64,000 bases of DNA from Gilvimarinus polysaccharolyticus (GTDB taxonomy: Bacteria; Pseudomonadota; Gammaproteobacteria; Pseudomonadales; Cellvibrionaceae). This document shows, piece by piece, positions 43,979 to 53,054 of this stretch. The DNA is taken from contig NZ_LFIJ01000001.1 in the NCBI RefSeq assembly GCF_001187555.1, positions 1,452,078 through 1,516,077 of the forward strand, given 5' to 3'. The notes below the pieces were generated by a model. The model saw only the letters and a list, made by a program, of their open reading frames with translations. It ran no database searches and was not told where the DNA came from. Positions within the stretch are counted from its first letter, which is position 1; each line of letters starts with the position of its first letter. A program made the translations under genes and the position numbers.

Positions 43979-44680
43979 TCAAGAGGAAACTTGTTTGCTG
44001 TGTACCTGACGGTGCAAAATTGCCGAGAACTCTTCAGCAAACGTCTGATAGTGATTTTCCATAGTCTCGGCCCGTGCCGAGTAGCGGTTGTATGCCAACA
44101 CCGCCGGAATCGCCGCAAACAAACCCATCGCGGTAGCCACCAACGCCTCAGAAATACCCGGCGCTACGGTGGCCAAAGTTGCCTGATGCACATTGGCAAG
44201 TCCACGGAACGAATTCATAATACCCCACACCGTACCAAACAGACCGATGTAAGGGCTCACCGAAGCAACACTGGCTAAAAATGGTAGGTTGGCCTCAAGC
44301 TTTTCATACTCGCGAGCCAACGCCACACGCATAGCGCGTTGACTACCCTCCATCACCGCATCCGAGTCGGCACTAGACTGCGAGCGTAAGCGGGTAAACT
44401 CTTTAAAGCCGGCACGGAAGATATTCTCGACACCATCGACTGCGTTTTTACCCGTACGACCATTGCTTTGGCGATACAACTGATTCAAATCGATACCCGA
44501 CCAAAACTGTTTTTCAAACGATAAAAATTTTGCCCGAGCTCGCCGCTGGTACATGCCGCGCTGTACGATCATGACCCAAGAGACAACCGAGGCTAGAAAC
44601 AATAACGCCATGACCAGCTGCACAAGTAAACTGGCATTTGAAATTAATCCCCAGATGGATAGTGATTCTGCATTTGGCAT
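43979..44680 (-). CDS. tolQ: Tol-Pal system protein TolQ
   Basis: TolQ is the ExbB/MotA-like inner-membrane proton channel subunit that powers TolA. The 233-residue protein has three membrane segments (about residues 17-38, 135-160 and 168-195). It also has family stretches RRARAKFLSFEKQFWSG, FLASVASVSPYIGLFGTVWGIMNSFRGLA and TVAPGISEALVATAMGLFAAIPAVLAYNRY; Thr residues in the last two line the proton path. It heads the tolQ-tolR-tolA-tolB-pal-cpoB run. ybgC, the gene before it, ends 126 bases upstream. Confidence 0.96.
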   Translation of the reverse strand: MPNAESLSIWGLISNASLLVQLVMALLFLASVVSWVMIVQRGMYQRRARAKFLSFEKQFWSGIDLNQLYRQSNGRTGKNAVDGVENIFRAGFKEFTRLRSQSSADSDAVMEGSQRAMRVALAREYEKLEANLPFLASVASVSPYIGLFGTVWGIMNSFRGLANVHQATLATVAPGISEALVATAMGLFAAIPAVLAYNRYSARAETMENHYQTFAEEFSAILHRQVHSKQVSS

Positions 44681-44805
44681 AGATCAGTCAGCTCTTTAAA
44701 GTGATTCTGTGGTTGTGCCTACAATTGGCAAAACCTTCCCGTTATTTTCAGTTACTTGTGGCCGCGCTCGTTATCTTTAGCGGGCATACATTCAGCGGCT
44801 ATAAT

Positions 44806-45237
44806 TTATCCGACCGTTGCGATTTGCTTATGCATCGCCGGCGGCATTGCACAGGGTCGCATGGTGTCGGGGTTGACGCACGCGATGCGAATTAGACCTT
44901 CACAGAGCAATTCGTTCCCCCGATAAATACGTTGCTTAAACCGGACATTGGTACGCGCCAGCTTATCAACCTCAGTGGTAACCGTCAGCAAATCATCCAA
45001 CCGCGCCGAGCGGCGATAGCTGACCTCGGCATGATGCACCACCAACAAAGTCCCGTCGTCTAAGATCGCGGGCTTATCATAACCGTACTGGCGCAAAAAT
45101 TCTGTACGACTACGCTCCATAAACTTGAGGTAATTAACGTAATAGACAATTCCTCCCGCATCGGTGTCTTCAATATAAACCCGAACTGGGATCGCAAAAG
45201 GCTCGCTTGTACCACAGACACCTACCAACTCACTCAC
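44806..45237 (-). CDS. ybgC: YbgC-type acyl-CoA thioesterase
   Basis: YbgC is a hot-dog fold acyl-CoA thioesterase linked to the Tol-Pal gene block and to phospholipid metabolism. The 143-residue protein has the family signature [30 protein letters not shown], with the catalytic Asp in EDTDAGG and the Tyr-His/Asn segment following, and [18 protein letters not shown]. The start overlaps the ruvB stop by four bases. Its physiological substrate and its tie to Tol-Pal are still unclear in the family, but gene order is strongly conserved, as here. Confidence 0.94.
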   Translation of the reverse strand: MSELVGVCGTSEPFAIPVRVYIEDTDAGGIVYYVNYLKFMERSRTEFLRQYGYDKPAILDDGTLLVVHHAEVSYRRSARLDDLLTVTTEVDKLARTNVRFKQRIYRGNELLCEGLIRIACVNPDTMRPCAMPPAMHKQIATVG

Positions 45238-46256
45238 GATTGCTCACTTAGCCGAGCCGGCACATCAATACCAAAGTGCTCATAGGCAAGCGCGGTTAAC
45301 ACTCGCCCACGCGGGGTGCGCGAGACAAAACCTTGCTGTATTAAGTAGGGCTCAATCACATCCTCTATTGTGCCACGCTCTTCGCTAATCGCCGCGGCGA
45401 GTGCATCAACCCCCACCGGGCCACCAAGAAAGTTATCCATCATCGCCAGCAACAACCGTCGGTCCATATTATCAAATCCACGGGCATCCACTTTAAGCAT
45501 ATTAAGCGCTTGATCGGCCACCTGCTCAGTCACATGACCATCGGCTTTTATTTCAGCGTAATCTCGCACCCGGCGCAACAAACGGTTGGCAATTCGCGGC
45601 GTACCGCGAGCGCGTTTGGCCACTTCGTGCGCACCCTGGGGTTCGGTCGGCATGCCCAACAAATTTGCCGAGCGCGCGACAATATGAGTTAAATCGGCAA
45701 TATTGTAAAACTCTAAACGCTGCACAATACCAAACCGATCGCGTAGCGGCGAAGTCAATAAACCCGCCCGAGTAGTTGCCCCAACTAAAGTAAAGGGCGG
45801 CAATTCGAGCTTGATAGAGCGCGCTGCAGGCCCCTCCCCGATCACAATATCAAGCTGAAAATCCTCCATTGCCGGATACAGGATTTCCTCTACCACCGGG
45901 CTTAAACGATGAATTTCATCGATAAACAAAACATCGCCCGGCTCTAAATTTGTCATTAACGCCGCTAAATCACCGGCTTTTTCCAGTACTGGGCCCGAGG
46001 TACTTTTAAGCGATACCCCCATTTCTTGGGCAATAATATTAGCCAGTGTCGTTTTGCCTAAACCGGGCGGGCCAAAGATTAGGGTGTGATCGAGAGATTC
46101 GTCGCGTTTTTTAGCCGCCGCGATAAAAATCTCCATCTGCTCACGCACCGCGGGCTGACCCACGTACTCGGCCAATGACTTAGGTCGAATAGCGCGATCG
46201 AGCTGCTCCTCACGAGGAGTGTGTTCGGGCGCGATAAGGCGATCGGTTTCTATCAT
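45234..46256 (-). CDS. ruvB: Holliday junction helicase RuvB
   Basis: RuvB is the AAA+ hexameric motor that drives branch migration with RuvA. The 340-residue protein has Walker [16 protein letters not shown] (about residues 61-75), Walker [13 protein letters not shown], sensor 1 [17 protein letters not shown] with the arginine finger, and the winged-helix C-terminus [20 protein letters not shown]. Length is normal. It is encoded 10 bases after ruvA, and ybgC overlaps its end. There is no LexA box visible before the ruvCAB run; the most upstream member is ruvC. Confidence 0.97.
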   Translation of the reverse strand: MIETDRLIAPEHTPREEQLDRAIRPKSLAEYVGQPAVREQMEIFIAAAKKRDESLDHTLIFGPPGLGKTTLANIIAQEMGVSLKSTSGPVLEKAGDLAALMTNLEPGDVLFIDEIHRLSPVVEEILYPAMEDFQLDIVIGEGPAARSIKLELPPFTLVGATTRAGLLTSPLRDRFGIVQRLEFYNIADLTHIVARSANLLGMPTEPQGAHEVAKRARGTPRIANRLLRRVRDYAEIKADGHVTEQVADQALNMLKVDARGFDNMDRRLLLAMMDNFLGGPVGVDALAAAISEERGTIEDVIEPYLIQQGFVSRTPRGRVLTALAYEHFGIDVPARLSEQS

Positions 46257-46265
46257 CCTTTATAC

Positions 46266-46877
46266 CTAGCTTGCGATACGCTTGAGGGCGAGCCGAATAA
46301 GCTCTTGCGCATCGGCGGAATCTTTGTGCCGCACCGCTGCGGCAATCATCTTGGTCGCCTCGGTGGGTTTGTAGCCTAAACTAATCAAGGCGCTCTCGGC
46401 CTCATCGCGCTCATCACGCTTAACCGCACCAACAGCAACGGAATCACTCAACAGGTCGTTCTCAGTGCCCGGAGCGGCAACAAGCTTATCGCGCAGCTCG
46501 ATAATTAAGCGTTCGGCGGTTTTTTTGCCAACACCAGGCACTTTAACCAAGGCTGTTACATTGTCATTGTGGACACAGGCAGACAATTGAGCCGCATCCA
46601 TACCCGACAAAATAGCCACGGCCATTTTTGGACCCACGCCATTCACTTTAATTAGGGTGCGAAATAAATCTCGATCGGAGCGTTTGGCAAAGCCAAACAA
46701 CTGGTGCGCGGTGTCGCTAACAGCCAAATGGGTGTAAACGGTCGCGGGATGATCCACCTCAGGTAGCGCATAAAAGGTCGTCATGGGGGCCTGCATTTCG
46801 TAGCCAACGCCCTGCACATCCAACAATAAAAAAGGTGGCTGTTTTTCTAACAGCACACCGCTGAGTCGTCCGATCAT
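46266..46877 (-). CDS. ruvA: Holliday junction DNA-binding protein RuvA
   Basis: RuvA binds four-way junctions as a tetramer and recruits RuvB. The 203-residue protein has the N-terminal OB-fold (MIGRLSGVLLEKQPPFLLLDVQGVGYEMQAP) and the helix-hairpin-helix domain with VNGVGPKMAVAILSGM and VPGVGKKTAERLIIELRDK. A C-terminal RuvB-binding domain (EAESALISLGYKPTEATKMIAAA) follows. Length matches E. coli (203). It is 44 bases downstream of ruvC and 9 bases upstream of ruvB. Confidence 0.97.
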   Translation of the reverse strand: MIGRLSGVLLEKQPPFLLLDVQGVGYEMQAPMTTFYALPEVDHPATVYTHLAVSDTAHQLFGFAKRSDRDLFRTLIKVNGVGPKMAVAILSGMDAAQLSACVHNDNVTALVKVPGVGKKTAERLIIELRDKLVAAPGTENDLLSDSVAVGAVKRDERDEAESALISLGYKPTEATKMIAAAVRHKDSADAQELIRLALKRIAS

Positions 46878-46921
46878 GGTTACCTTAATTTCAACATTTT
46901 ATAAGTCGCTTTAGGGCGTCT

Positions 46922-47440
46922 TTATACCACACGGCCGCGCCGAAAGCTGCGGGCGGTGGCGAGCTTTATGAGGTGTTGCTGTGAATTTATATGACACAGG
47001 GCAATAGCCAGCGCATCGGCGGCGTCCTCTTGCGGGCTGGCCGGCAACTTGAGCAAGACTTTTACCATATGTTGTACTTGCAACTTATCGGCCGCACCGG
47101 TGCCGGTTATCGCTTGCTTAACTTTGCGCGCCTCATACTCATGCACCGGTATATTCTGATTAACCGCCGCCACAATAGCCGCGCCGCGAGCTTGGCCAAG
47201 CTTGAGTGCCGAGCCGGCATTTTTGGCCATAAACACTTGTTCGATAGCAAACTGCTCGGGAATATACCGCTCGATCAGCTCACTAACGCCATCAAAAATA
47301 ACCTTTAAACGCTCAGGCAAGCTGACATCGGGCACCCGAATAACACCACTGGTGATATATTCACAGCGCCCACCAATGGTATTGATCAGGCCAAAGCCGG
47401 TTTTACGTGAGCCCGGATCGATGCCCATAATTATTGCCAT
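46922..47440 (-). CDS. ruvC: Holliday junction resolvase RuvC
   Basis: RuvC is the dimeric endonuclease that resolves Holliday junctions. The 172-residue protein contains the acidic metal-binding residues of the RNase-H-like fold: D in [15 protein letters not shown] in [12 protein letters not shown], and the D-x2-D pair in [16 protein letters not shown]. Length is that of E. coli (173). It lies between yebC and ruvA on one strand. Confidence 0.97.
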   Translation of the reverse strand: MAIIMGIDPGSRKTGFGLINTIGGRCEYITSGVIRVPDVSLPERLKVIFDGVSELIERYIPEQFAIEQVFMAKNAGSALKLGQARGAAIVAAVNQNIPVHEYEARKVKQAITGTGAADKLQVQHMVKVLLKLPASPQEDAADALAIALCHINSQQHLIKLATARSFRRGRVV

Positions 47441-47511
47441 GCTATATGCACCCCGTCGTGCGCCTTATCTGCGTTTTAGTGTCACACGGGCGCAATTTAA
47501 GCGCAAGATAA

Positions 47512-48258
47512 CTAGCCGTTTAGCTTGCTGAGCACATCATCACTAATGTCCGCATTGCTGTACACATTTTGCACGTCATCCAGATCTTCCAACATATCCA
47601 CCAAAGCCATAATCTTCTCCGCCCCTGCAACATCCAGATCAACGGTGGTAGCGGGCTTCATGGTGATTTGCGAATCTTCCGGCACAAAGCCTGCCGCACT
47701 CAGGGCTTCCTTAACCGTAAAGTAGTCTTCAAAGGCTGTTTCAACCTCTTTACTACCATCACTGTGCACTACAACATCCTCGGCACCAGCTTCTAGCGCG
47801 GCCTCAAGTAATGGCTCCTCTGGCACCTCGGCGGGGTAGCTCAGCAGACCAATTTTGTTAAATAGATATGCCACCGAGCCATCGGTACCTAAGTTGCCGC
47901 CGCGTTTAGAAAAAGCGTGCCGCACCTCGGCCACCGTGCGGTTTTTATTGTCCGTCATACATTCCAGCAATACCGCTACGCCGCCCACTCCGTAGCCTTC
48001 GTAGGTACACTCTTCAAAATTGTCGCCGTCGGCATTGCCAGCGCCGCGGGCGATAGCTTTATCGATCGTGTCTTTTTTCATGTTGGCGCCCAAGGCTTTA
48101 TCCATTGCGGCGCGTAAACGAGGGTTGTCATTGGGGTTGTCGCCGCCTTTAGCCGCGACTGACAACTCGCGAATAATTTTGGTAAATACCTTACCCCGCT
48201 TAGCATCTTGCGCCGCCTTACGGTGTTTAATGTTTGCCCACTTACTGTGGCCAGCCAT
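47512..48258 (-). CDS. yebC: YebC-family protein
   Basis: YebC/TACO1-family proteins were long called transcriptional regulators; recent work on relatives ties them to translation of proline-rich stretches. The 248-residue protein from the ATG at 48258 starts [32 protein letters not shown], the family's hallmark. The frame is open five codons upstream without conservation. Other stretches are [35 protein letters not shown] and [23 protein letters not shown]. The length is typical (246-250). It lies between aspS and ruvC as in many gammaproteobacteria. Confidence 0.95.
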   Translation of the reverse strand: MAGHSKWANIKHRKAAQDAKRGKVFTKIIRELSVAAKGGDNPNDNPRLRAAMDKALGANMKKDTIDKAIARGAGNADGDNFEECTYEGYGVGGVAVLLECMTDNKNRTVAEVRHAFSKRGGNLGTDGSVAYLFNKIGLLSYPAEVPEEPLLEAALEAGAEDVVVHSDGSKEVETAFEDYFTVKEALSAAGFVPEDSQITMKPATTVDLDVAGAEKIMALVDMLEDLDDVQNVYSNADISDDVLSKLNG

Positions 48259-48356
48259 ACTCAACTCCCCCACTTTTACAGAATTAAAACGTAAAATGGC
48301 CGGGCAAGCCCGACCATTTCTTGGGCTATTAGCAGCCCTTAGTTACTCACCTGATC

Positions 48357-50153
48357 TTACTCGGCAAGTTTTTCTTTTTGTTCTTTTTGTTCTTTTTGAC
48401 GCAAACGAATATGCAGCTCTTTTAGCTGCTTCGCGTCAACCGCCCCCGGAGCATCAGTCATAACACAGGCCGCACTCTGAGTTTTAGGAAAGGCGATAAC
48501 GTCGCGAATCGATGCGGCGCCAATCATCAACATAATTAAACGGTCCAGACCAAATGCCAAACCACCGTGCGGTGGCGCACCGTATTTTAGCGCATCCAGT
48601 AAGAAACCAAATTTTTCACGTTGCTCTTCGGCGCTAATACCCAGAATTTCAAATACGGTTTGCTGCATTTGCTGATTGTGAATACGTACAGAACCACCAC
48701 CAAGCTCAGTACCATTAAGTACCATGTCATAGGCGCGCGACAAAGCGGTAGCCGGATTCGCCTTCAGCTCTTCGGGCGAACAAGACGGTGCCGTAAACGG
48801 GTGATGCAACGCTTGCATCGAGCCATCGCTGGCCTCTTCAAACATTGGGAAATCAACGACCCACAAAGGCGCCCACTCGCAGGTGTAAAGATCAAGGTCT
48901 TCACCCAGTTTGCAGCGCAACGCACCCAGCGCTTCGGTAACAACGCCGGCTTTATCGGCACCAAAGAAAATCAAGTCACCGTTTTCGGCCTCTAAACGCT
49001 CAAGGATGGCACTGCGCACATCGTTGGGTAAGAACTTAACAATGGGCGACTGTAAACCGTTTTCTAAATCGGTTTTATCATTCACCTTAATGTAAGCCAA
49101 ACCTTTAGCACCATAAATACCAACAAACTTGGTGTAATCGTCGATTTGCTTACGGGTTAACTTGTCGTTGCCGCCGGGCACTTTAAGGGCGGTGACGCGA
49201 CCTTTAGGATCTTTGGCCGGACCCGAGAAGACTTTAAAGTCTACTTCGGCCATTAAGTCTTTAACATCGACCAGCTCCAAAGGAATACGCATATCGGGTT
49301 TATCCGAACCGTATTTGGCAATGGCCGTGGCGTAATCCATGCGAGGAAATTCGCCTAGATCAACGCTCATCAGCTCACCAAAGAGCTTTTTAATCATACG
49401 CTCGGTGATCGCCATGATGCCTTCCTCGCCCATAAACGAGGTTTCGATATCAATTTGAGTAAATTCTGGCTGGCGATCTGCGCGCAAGTCTTCATCGCGG
49501 AAACATTTGGCGATTTGATAGTAACGATCGAAACCCGACACCATCAACAACTGCTTAAACAGCTGGGGCGATTGCGGTAACGCAAAGAATTTGTTCTCGT
49601 GGGTGCGCGATGGCACCAGATAATCTCGGGCACCTTCGGGGGTGGCGCGAGTCAAAATCGGGGTTTCGATATCCAAAAAGCCGTTTTCATCTAGATAGTT
49701 GCGAATCGCAATGGTCACCTTAGAGCGAAACTGCAGGCTTTTTTGCATCTCGTTACGACGCAAGTCCAAATAGCGAAATTTTAACCGTACATCTTCACCA
49801 ACACTCGAGTGCTCAGATAGCGGGAAAGGCGTGGTTTCGGCTTCGTTAAGAATCTCAAGCGCGGTGCCGTACACCTCGATCTCACCGGTGGCCATGTTCG
49901 AGTTAACGGTAGCGCCATCGCGCGCGCGTACCTTACCGGTAACCTGCAGCACGTATTCACCGCGCACTTTATCGGCCAGTTCGAAATTCTCTTTGGTGTC
50001 CGGATCAAAAACCACCTGAACGATACCGTCGCGGTCACGCAAGTCGATAAAGATAACACCACCGTGGTCGCGGCGACGATCGACCCAGCCACACAAGGTT
50101 ACTTCTTGGTCGATAAATGAGGCATTTAAAGCGCCACAGTATTCACTGCGCAT
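48357..50153 (-). CDS. aspS: Aspartyl-tRNA synthetase AspS
   Basis: AspRS charges tRNA-Asp. With the ATG at 50153 the protein is 598 residues and begins [32 protein letters not shown], the usual anticodon-binding OB-fold start. The open frame goes 15 codons further upstream without support. The class-II core shows [60 protein letters not shown] and [17 protein letters not shown] insertion domain is present in the middle. The C-terminus ends in a three-fold KEQ/QKE repeat (KEQKEQKE) coded by a 9-bp tandem repeat. The gene is followed by yebC. Confidence 0.96.
   Translation of the reverse strand: MRSEYCGALNASFIDQEVTLCGWVDRRRDHGGVIFIDLRDRDGIVQVVFDPDTKENFELADKVRGEYVLQVTGKVRARDGATVNSNMATGEIEVYGTALEILNEAETTPFPLSEHSSVGEDVRLKFRYLDLRRNEMQKSLQFRSKVTIAIRNYLDENGFLDIETPILTRATPEGARDYLVPSRTHENKFFALPQSPQLFKQLLMVSGFDRYYQIAKCFRDEDLRADRQPEFTQIDIETSFMGEEGIMAITERMIKKLFGELMSVDLGEFPRMDYATAIAKYGSDKPDMRIPLELVDVKDLMAEVDFKVFSGPAKDPKGRVTALKVPGGNDKLTRKQIDDYTKFVGIYGAKGLAYIKVNDKTDLENGLQSPIVKFLPNDVRSAILERLEAENGDLIFFGADKAGVVTEALGALRCKLGEDLDLYTCEWAPLWVVDFPMFEEASDGSMQALHHPFTAPSCSPEELKANPATALSRAYDMVLNGTELGGGSVRIHNQQMQQTVFEILGISAEEQREKFGFLLDALKYGAPPHGGLAFGLDRLIMLMIGAASIRDVIAFPKTQSAACVMTDAPGAVDAKQLKELHIRLRQKEQKEQKEKLAE
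48372..48398. repeat. Three 9-bp tandem repeats in the aspS 3' end
   Basis: Three perfect copies of TTCTTTTTG lie head to tail near the aspS stop codon and encode a KEQ-type repeat in the C-terminal tail. The unit is three codons, so slippage would change the tail length without a frameshift. Confidence 0.9.
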
Positions 50154-50198
50154 AATCTGTTTCCCGTTTATTTCTGTTGGTAGGGCTGATGCCCGCAA

Positions 50199-50468
50199 TT
50201 AACTGGCCGGAGTCGCGGGCGCAGACGTGCTGGCCACTTTGCTGTCGCCACCTTTGGCGGCATCTCCGACGAGATTCTTTTTCTTACCCGATTTAAAATC
50301 TGTCTCGTACCAGCCGCCACCTTTAAGGCGAAAACCTGCGGCTGAGATCTTCTTAATCAACTCGCTCTGCTGGCATTCTGGGCAATCAACCAGTGGCGCG
50401 TCACTCATTTTCTGTAGGGCTTCTAGCTCGTGGCCACAGCCCTGACAACGATATTCATAGATAGGCAT
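50199..50468 (-). CDS. FmdB-family zinc-ribbon protein
   Basis: A small FmdB-type zinc-ribbon protein. From the ATG at 50468 it is 89 residues and starts MPIYEYRCQGCGHELEALQKMSDAPLVDCPEC, with the two CxxC zinc knuckles (CQGC and CPEC) at the expected spacing. The frame is open five codons upstream, but the MPIYEY start is strongly conserved. The tail is rich in K, G, S and A (SGKKKNLVGDAAKGGDSKVASTSAPATPAS). It is 45 bases upstream of aspS on the same strand; the fmdB-aspS order is common. The function in most bacteria is unknown, though some relatives are annotated as regulatory. Confidence 0.93.
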   Translation of the reverse strand: MPIYEYRCQGCGHELEALQKMSDAPLVDCPECQQSELIKKISAAGFRLKGGGWYETDFKSGKKKNLVGDAAKGGDSKVASTSAPATPAS

Positions 50469-50731
50469 ATAGATTCTCCACAATTAGGCGTACAAAGCTT
50501 AAACCTACCAAAAACGCACAGAAGATACCTCTGTGCGTCAAAAAGCGCGCAATTATACCTCAGAGGCTGGCAAGGAGAAACCGCACAGGCTTAGGTATGG
50601 CGAGATATTAAGCGTTTAACGCGATACTCGGCTATTAGGTCGGGCTAGCTTAGGAGAAACATCGATATTACGAATACCTTAGCACTGACAATGATTGCCC
50701 CGCTGGCAGTTTAAATCCTTTTGCGTCGCCG

Positions 50732-51049
50732 CTATTGATCATTTAGCTCGACTCCGACAGTCGCGCCCTCATACACCAGCGGGTAAAACGTCAAACCCGC
50801 AGCACAGTCTGTCGAGTTGAGCGCCCGTCCAGTTTGCAGAGAAAACTCGATTCCGTGGCTAGGACAGCGTAAACCTATGCCGGTTAATGTGGCGCGCGTT
50901 AATGGAGCTTGCCGATGAGGACACTCATTAGCGATTAAATACAGTCGCCCGAGCTCTTGCAGTAGCAATAAATCTTTACCCGCCAAACGCACAGGGCGCA
51001 TAAAGCCATCTGCGATTTCGTGTAACTTTGCCAATTCCACATACGCCAT
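50732..51049 (-). CDS. Small Rieske [2Fe-2S] protein
   Basis: A 105-residue stand-alone Rieske ferredoxin-like protein. The cluster motifs are CPHRQAPL (C-x-H) and, about 17 residues later, CPSHGIEF (C-x2-H), as in Rieske ferredoxins. The ATG at 51049 is preferred because the protein then starts MAYVELAKLHEIADGF, as relatives do; eleven upstream in-frame codons lack support. There is no membrane segment or signal, so it is cytosolic and probably an electron carrier or a regulatory subunit. Its neighbours give no clue: a 263-base gap separates it from fmdB, and it is divergent from the DUF1704 gene. Confidence 0.88.
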   Translation of the reverse strand: MAYVELAKLHEIADGFMRPVRLAGKDLLLLQELGRLYLIANECPHRQAPLTRATLTGIGLRCPSHGIEFSLQTGRALNSTDCAAGLTFYPLVYEGATVGVELNDQ

Positions 51050-51240
51050 GATACGACTACACCTCTTAACTCTTACCGCCACCCCTAGGCTTCACTATGC
51101 ACTAAGTCACGAATGAAGAAAAGTCGCTAAAATTGCTACGACACCGCGCCAATAGCAGGCTACAATCGGGCCTCTGCGCGCCTTGCGCCACGGCCAACGA
51201 CACACTCTCTTACCTAAGAAATACCCGATAGAGCGCCCTC

Positions 51241-52551
51241 ATGACCAGTTCCAGCACGCAAACATACCTCACAAAGCTCAAGGCTCTCTCAGACCAACTG
51301 GTAGAGCTACAAAAGCCTATACGCATACTCGACGCTATTAAATGGCCCGTTGAGACACAAGAGCGCTTTTTTACCGCAGGCGCTAAGTGCTTACCTGATA
51401 TGGGACGGAGCTATTACGAACAGAGCCCGCTGGCCTTTGATCAACATAAGCTCACCGACGCCTTTATTGAGTTGGAGCGAGATGTGGTTCGGCAGCTCGG
51501 CAACCAAGACGCACTCGGACGTATCTTACGCGACACTATTGATCAGTACCGACTGGTACTGGAGATGCTCGGCGCACGCGGCACGGCTCGGTTTGGCGAG
51601 CTAAGCCGACAACTTTACGGTTCACCTAGCGACTGTATTGCCGGCGACAACAAAACCCTGCTAGAGATTGGCCAAGAGTTATGCCAAGTATTTTCGCTAC
51701 CCGCAGCCAGCCAACTCACGCAGTTGAGTACCCGCCAACAAGATGCCCATGAAGCCACCGCTTATTTAAGCAAACGGATGGACGAGTACTTTGGTGCCGG
51801 TACCGTTAATGTCACCTTAAGCGATGACATCGTCTCCGATGCGGCAGCCGGTGGCGATTGCCTAAAAGTTAACCGCCGCTCGACGTTTACCCAGCAAGAT
51901 CTAAATGTGCTAGAGGTGCACGAGGGCTGGGTTCACATAGGCACGACGCTTAATGGTCGCGCCCAGCCGTGGGCCACTTGGCTAAGTGTCGGTTCACCGC
52001 GCATTACCGCCATTCAAGAGGGTATGGCCGTGCTAATGGAGACACTCACCTTCAGCTCGTTTCCCAAGCGCGCGCAACGAGTTAGCGATCGGGTTGTTGC
52101 CGTTGACATGGCCGAACGCGGCGCCGATTTTATCGAGTTGTACCGTTTTTTTCGCGACCGAGGTGACAGCGAGCAAGACAGCTACCGCGTTGCCCAGCGG
52201 GTGTTTCGTGGCGGCACAGTCACTGGTGGCTCGGTATTCACTAAAGACATCAGCTACGTCAAAGGCTTTGTAGAAAATGTCGGATTTATTCGCAGCGCTA
52301 TTCTTGCGGGGCAACCGGAGATGATTCCACTACTGTACCTCGGCAAGCTGGCACTGGATGACATTCCAGCGTTGCAAGAGCACCTGCAGCTTGGACATAT
52401 TGTGGCGCCACGCTTTTTGCCGCCTATGTTTAAAAACTTAAATGGCTTGTATGTTTGGTTTGGCTTTTCAAGTAGTATTGCCGGCCTTGATAACGTGCGA
52501 GTAAGAAAGCATTTTTCACGTCTTTTTAGCGACCCCAAAAATCGCCATTAA
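51241..52551 (+). CDS. DUF1704 zincin (QEGLA-motif) protein, MATCAP-like
   Basis: Members are annotated as 'flavohemoglobin expression-modulating QEGLA motif protein' (DUF1704), and the eukaryotic relatives MATCAP1/2 are tubulin tyrosine carboxypeptidases. The 436-residue protein carries HEGWVH (HExxxH; H227, E228, H232), which fits the zinc-binding motif of that family. About 26 residues later it has QEGMA (259-263), the namesake motif with M for L. There is no signal peptide, so the protein acts in the cytosol. The downstream gene (52595) is only 43 bases away. It is probably a metal-dependent carboxypeptidase; the substrate is unknown and tubulin is absent in bacteria. Confidence 0.85.
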   Translation: MTSSSTQTYLTKLKALSDQLVELQKPIRILDAIKWPVETQERFFTAGAKCLPDMGRSYYEQSPLAFDQHKLTDAFIELERDVVRQLGNQDALGRILRDTIDQYRLVLEMLGARGTARFGELSRQLYGSPSDCIAGDNKTLLEIGQELCQVFSLPAASQLTQLSTRQQDAHEATAYLSKRMDEYFGAGTVNVTLSDDIVSDAAAGGDCLKVNRRSTFTQQDLNVLEVHEGWVHIGTTLNGRAQPWATWLSVGSPRITAIQEGMAVLMETLTFSSFPKRAQRVSDRVVAVDMAERGADFIELYRFFRDRGDSEQDSYRVAQRVFRGGTVTGGSVFTKDISYVKGFVENVGFIRSAILAGQPEMIPLLYLGKLALDDIPALQEHLQLGHIVAPRFLPPMFKNLNGLYVWFGFSSSIAGLDNVRVRKHFSRLFSDPKNRH

Positions 52552-52594
52552 AGCGTACGTTTAAATAAATTAATGATTTTAAACAGGCACAACC

Positions 52595-52948
52595 ATGTCC
52601 CGCTTTTTTGATGTCACCCTCTGCGGAACAGAGATATTTTTTGACAACTATACCGAGCAAGCGATTATCGGATTTTTAATCGCTCGTCGGGTACAGGCCG
52701 ACTCGCCAGAGGCGGCCGTAAGGCGTGCACGCCACAGCGTCCTTATTGACTGGAACTATACTCATAACGTGAGCCGTAAACTGGGCGTACCCACGCTTAG
52801 CACTGTGCAAGTTACGCCTGTTAAAAAATGGTTACAGCGGAGCCCAAGTGAAAACTTTTATTTTTTTGATTCGCAAGAGCGTAAACAAGCGCATTTAAAC
52901 ACCATCAACAACAGCACCCGCCCCTGGTACTTACCTCGCAAAAAGTAA
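52595..52948 (+). CDS. Hypothetical protein next to the DUF1704 zincin
   Basis: I do not recognise this 117-residue protein. It begins MSRFFDVTLCGTEIFFDNYTEQAIIGFLIARRVQADSPEAA... and reads like a small alpha/beta domain: a beta-rich opening, a helix of 'SPEAAVRRARHSVLIDWNYTHN' type, then a basic segment and the tail RPWYLPRKK. The pattern 'FLIARRVQADSPEAAVRRA' resembles the paired strand-helix of proteins that take a residue-rich substrate, but no motif is diagnostic. The start follows ACAGGCACAACC. It is 43 bases downstream of the DUF1704 gene and probably co-transcribed with it. Confidence 0.65.
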   Translation: MSRFFDVTLCGTEIFFDNYTEQAIIGFLIARRVQADSPEAAVRRARHSVLIDWNYTHNVSRKLGVPTLSTVQVTPVKKWLQRSPSENFYFFDSQERKQAHLNTINNSTRPWYLPRKK

Positions 52949-53054
52949 GCTAAGTGCCCCAAACAACACCAGCGTCCTATCGGCTTGACCTTGCTAAACC
53001 CCGCCAACCCAACCGGCTAAATCAAGCGCGAAACGCGTGTAAACTTACCCTGCG

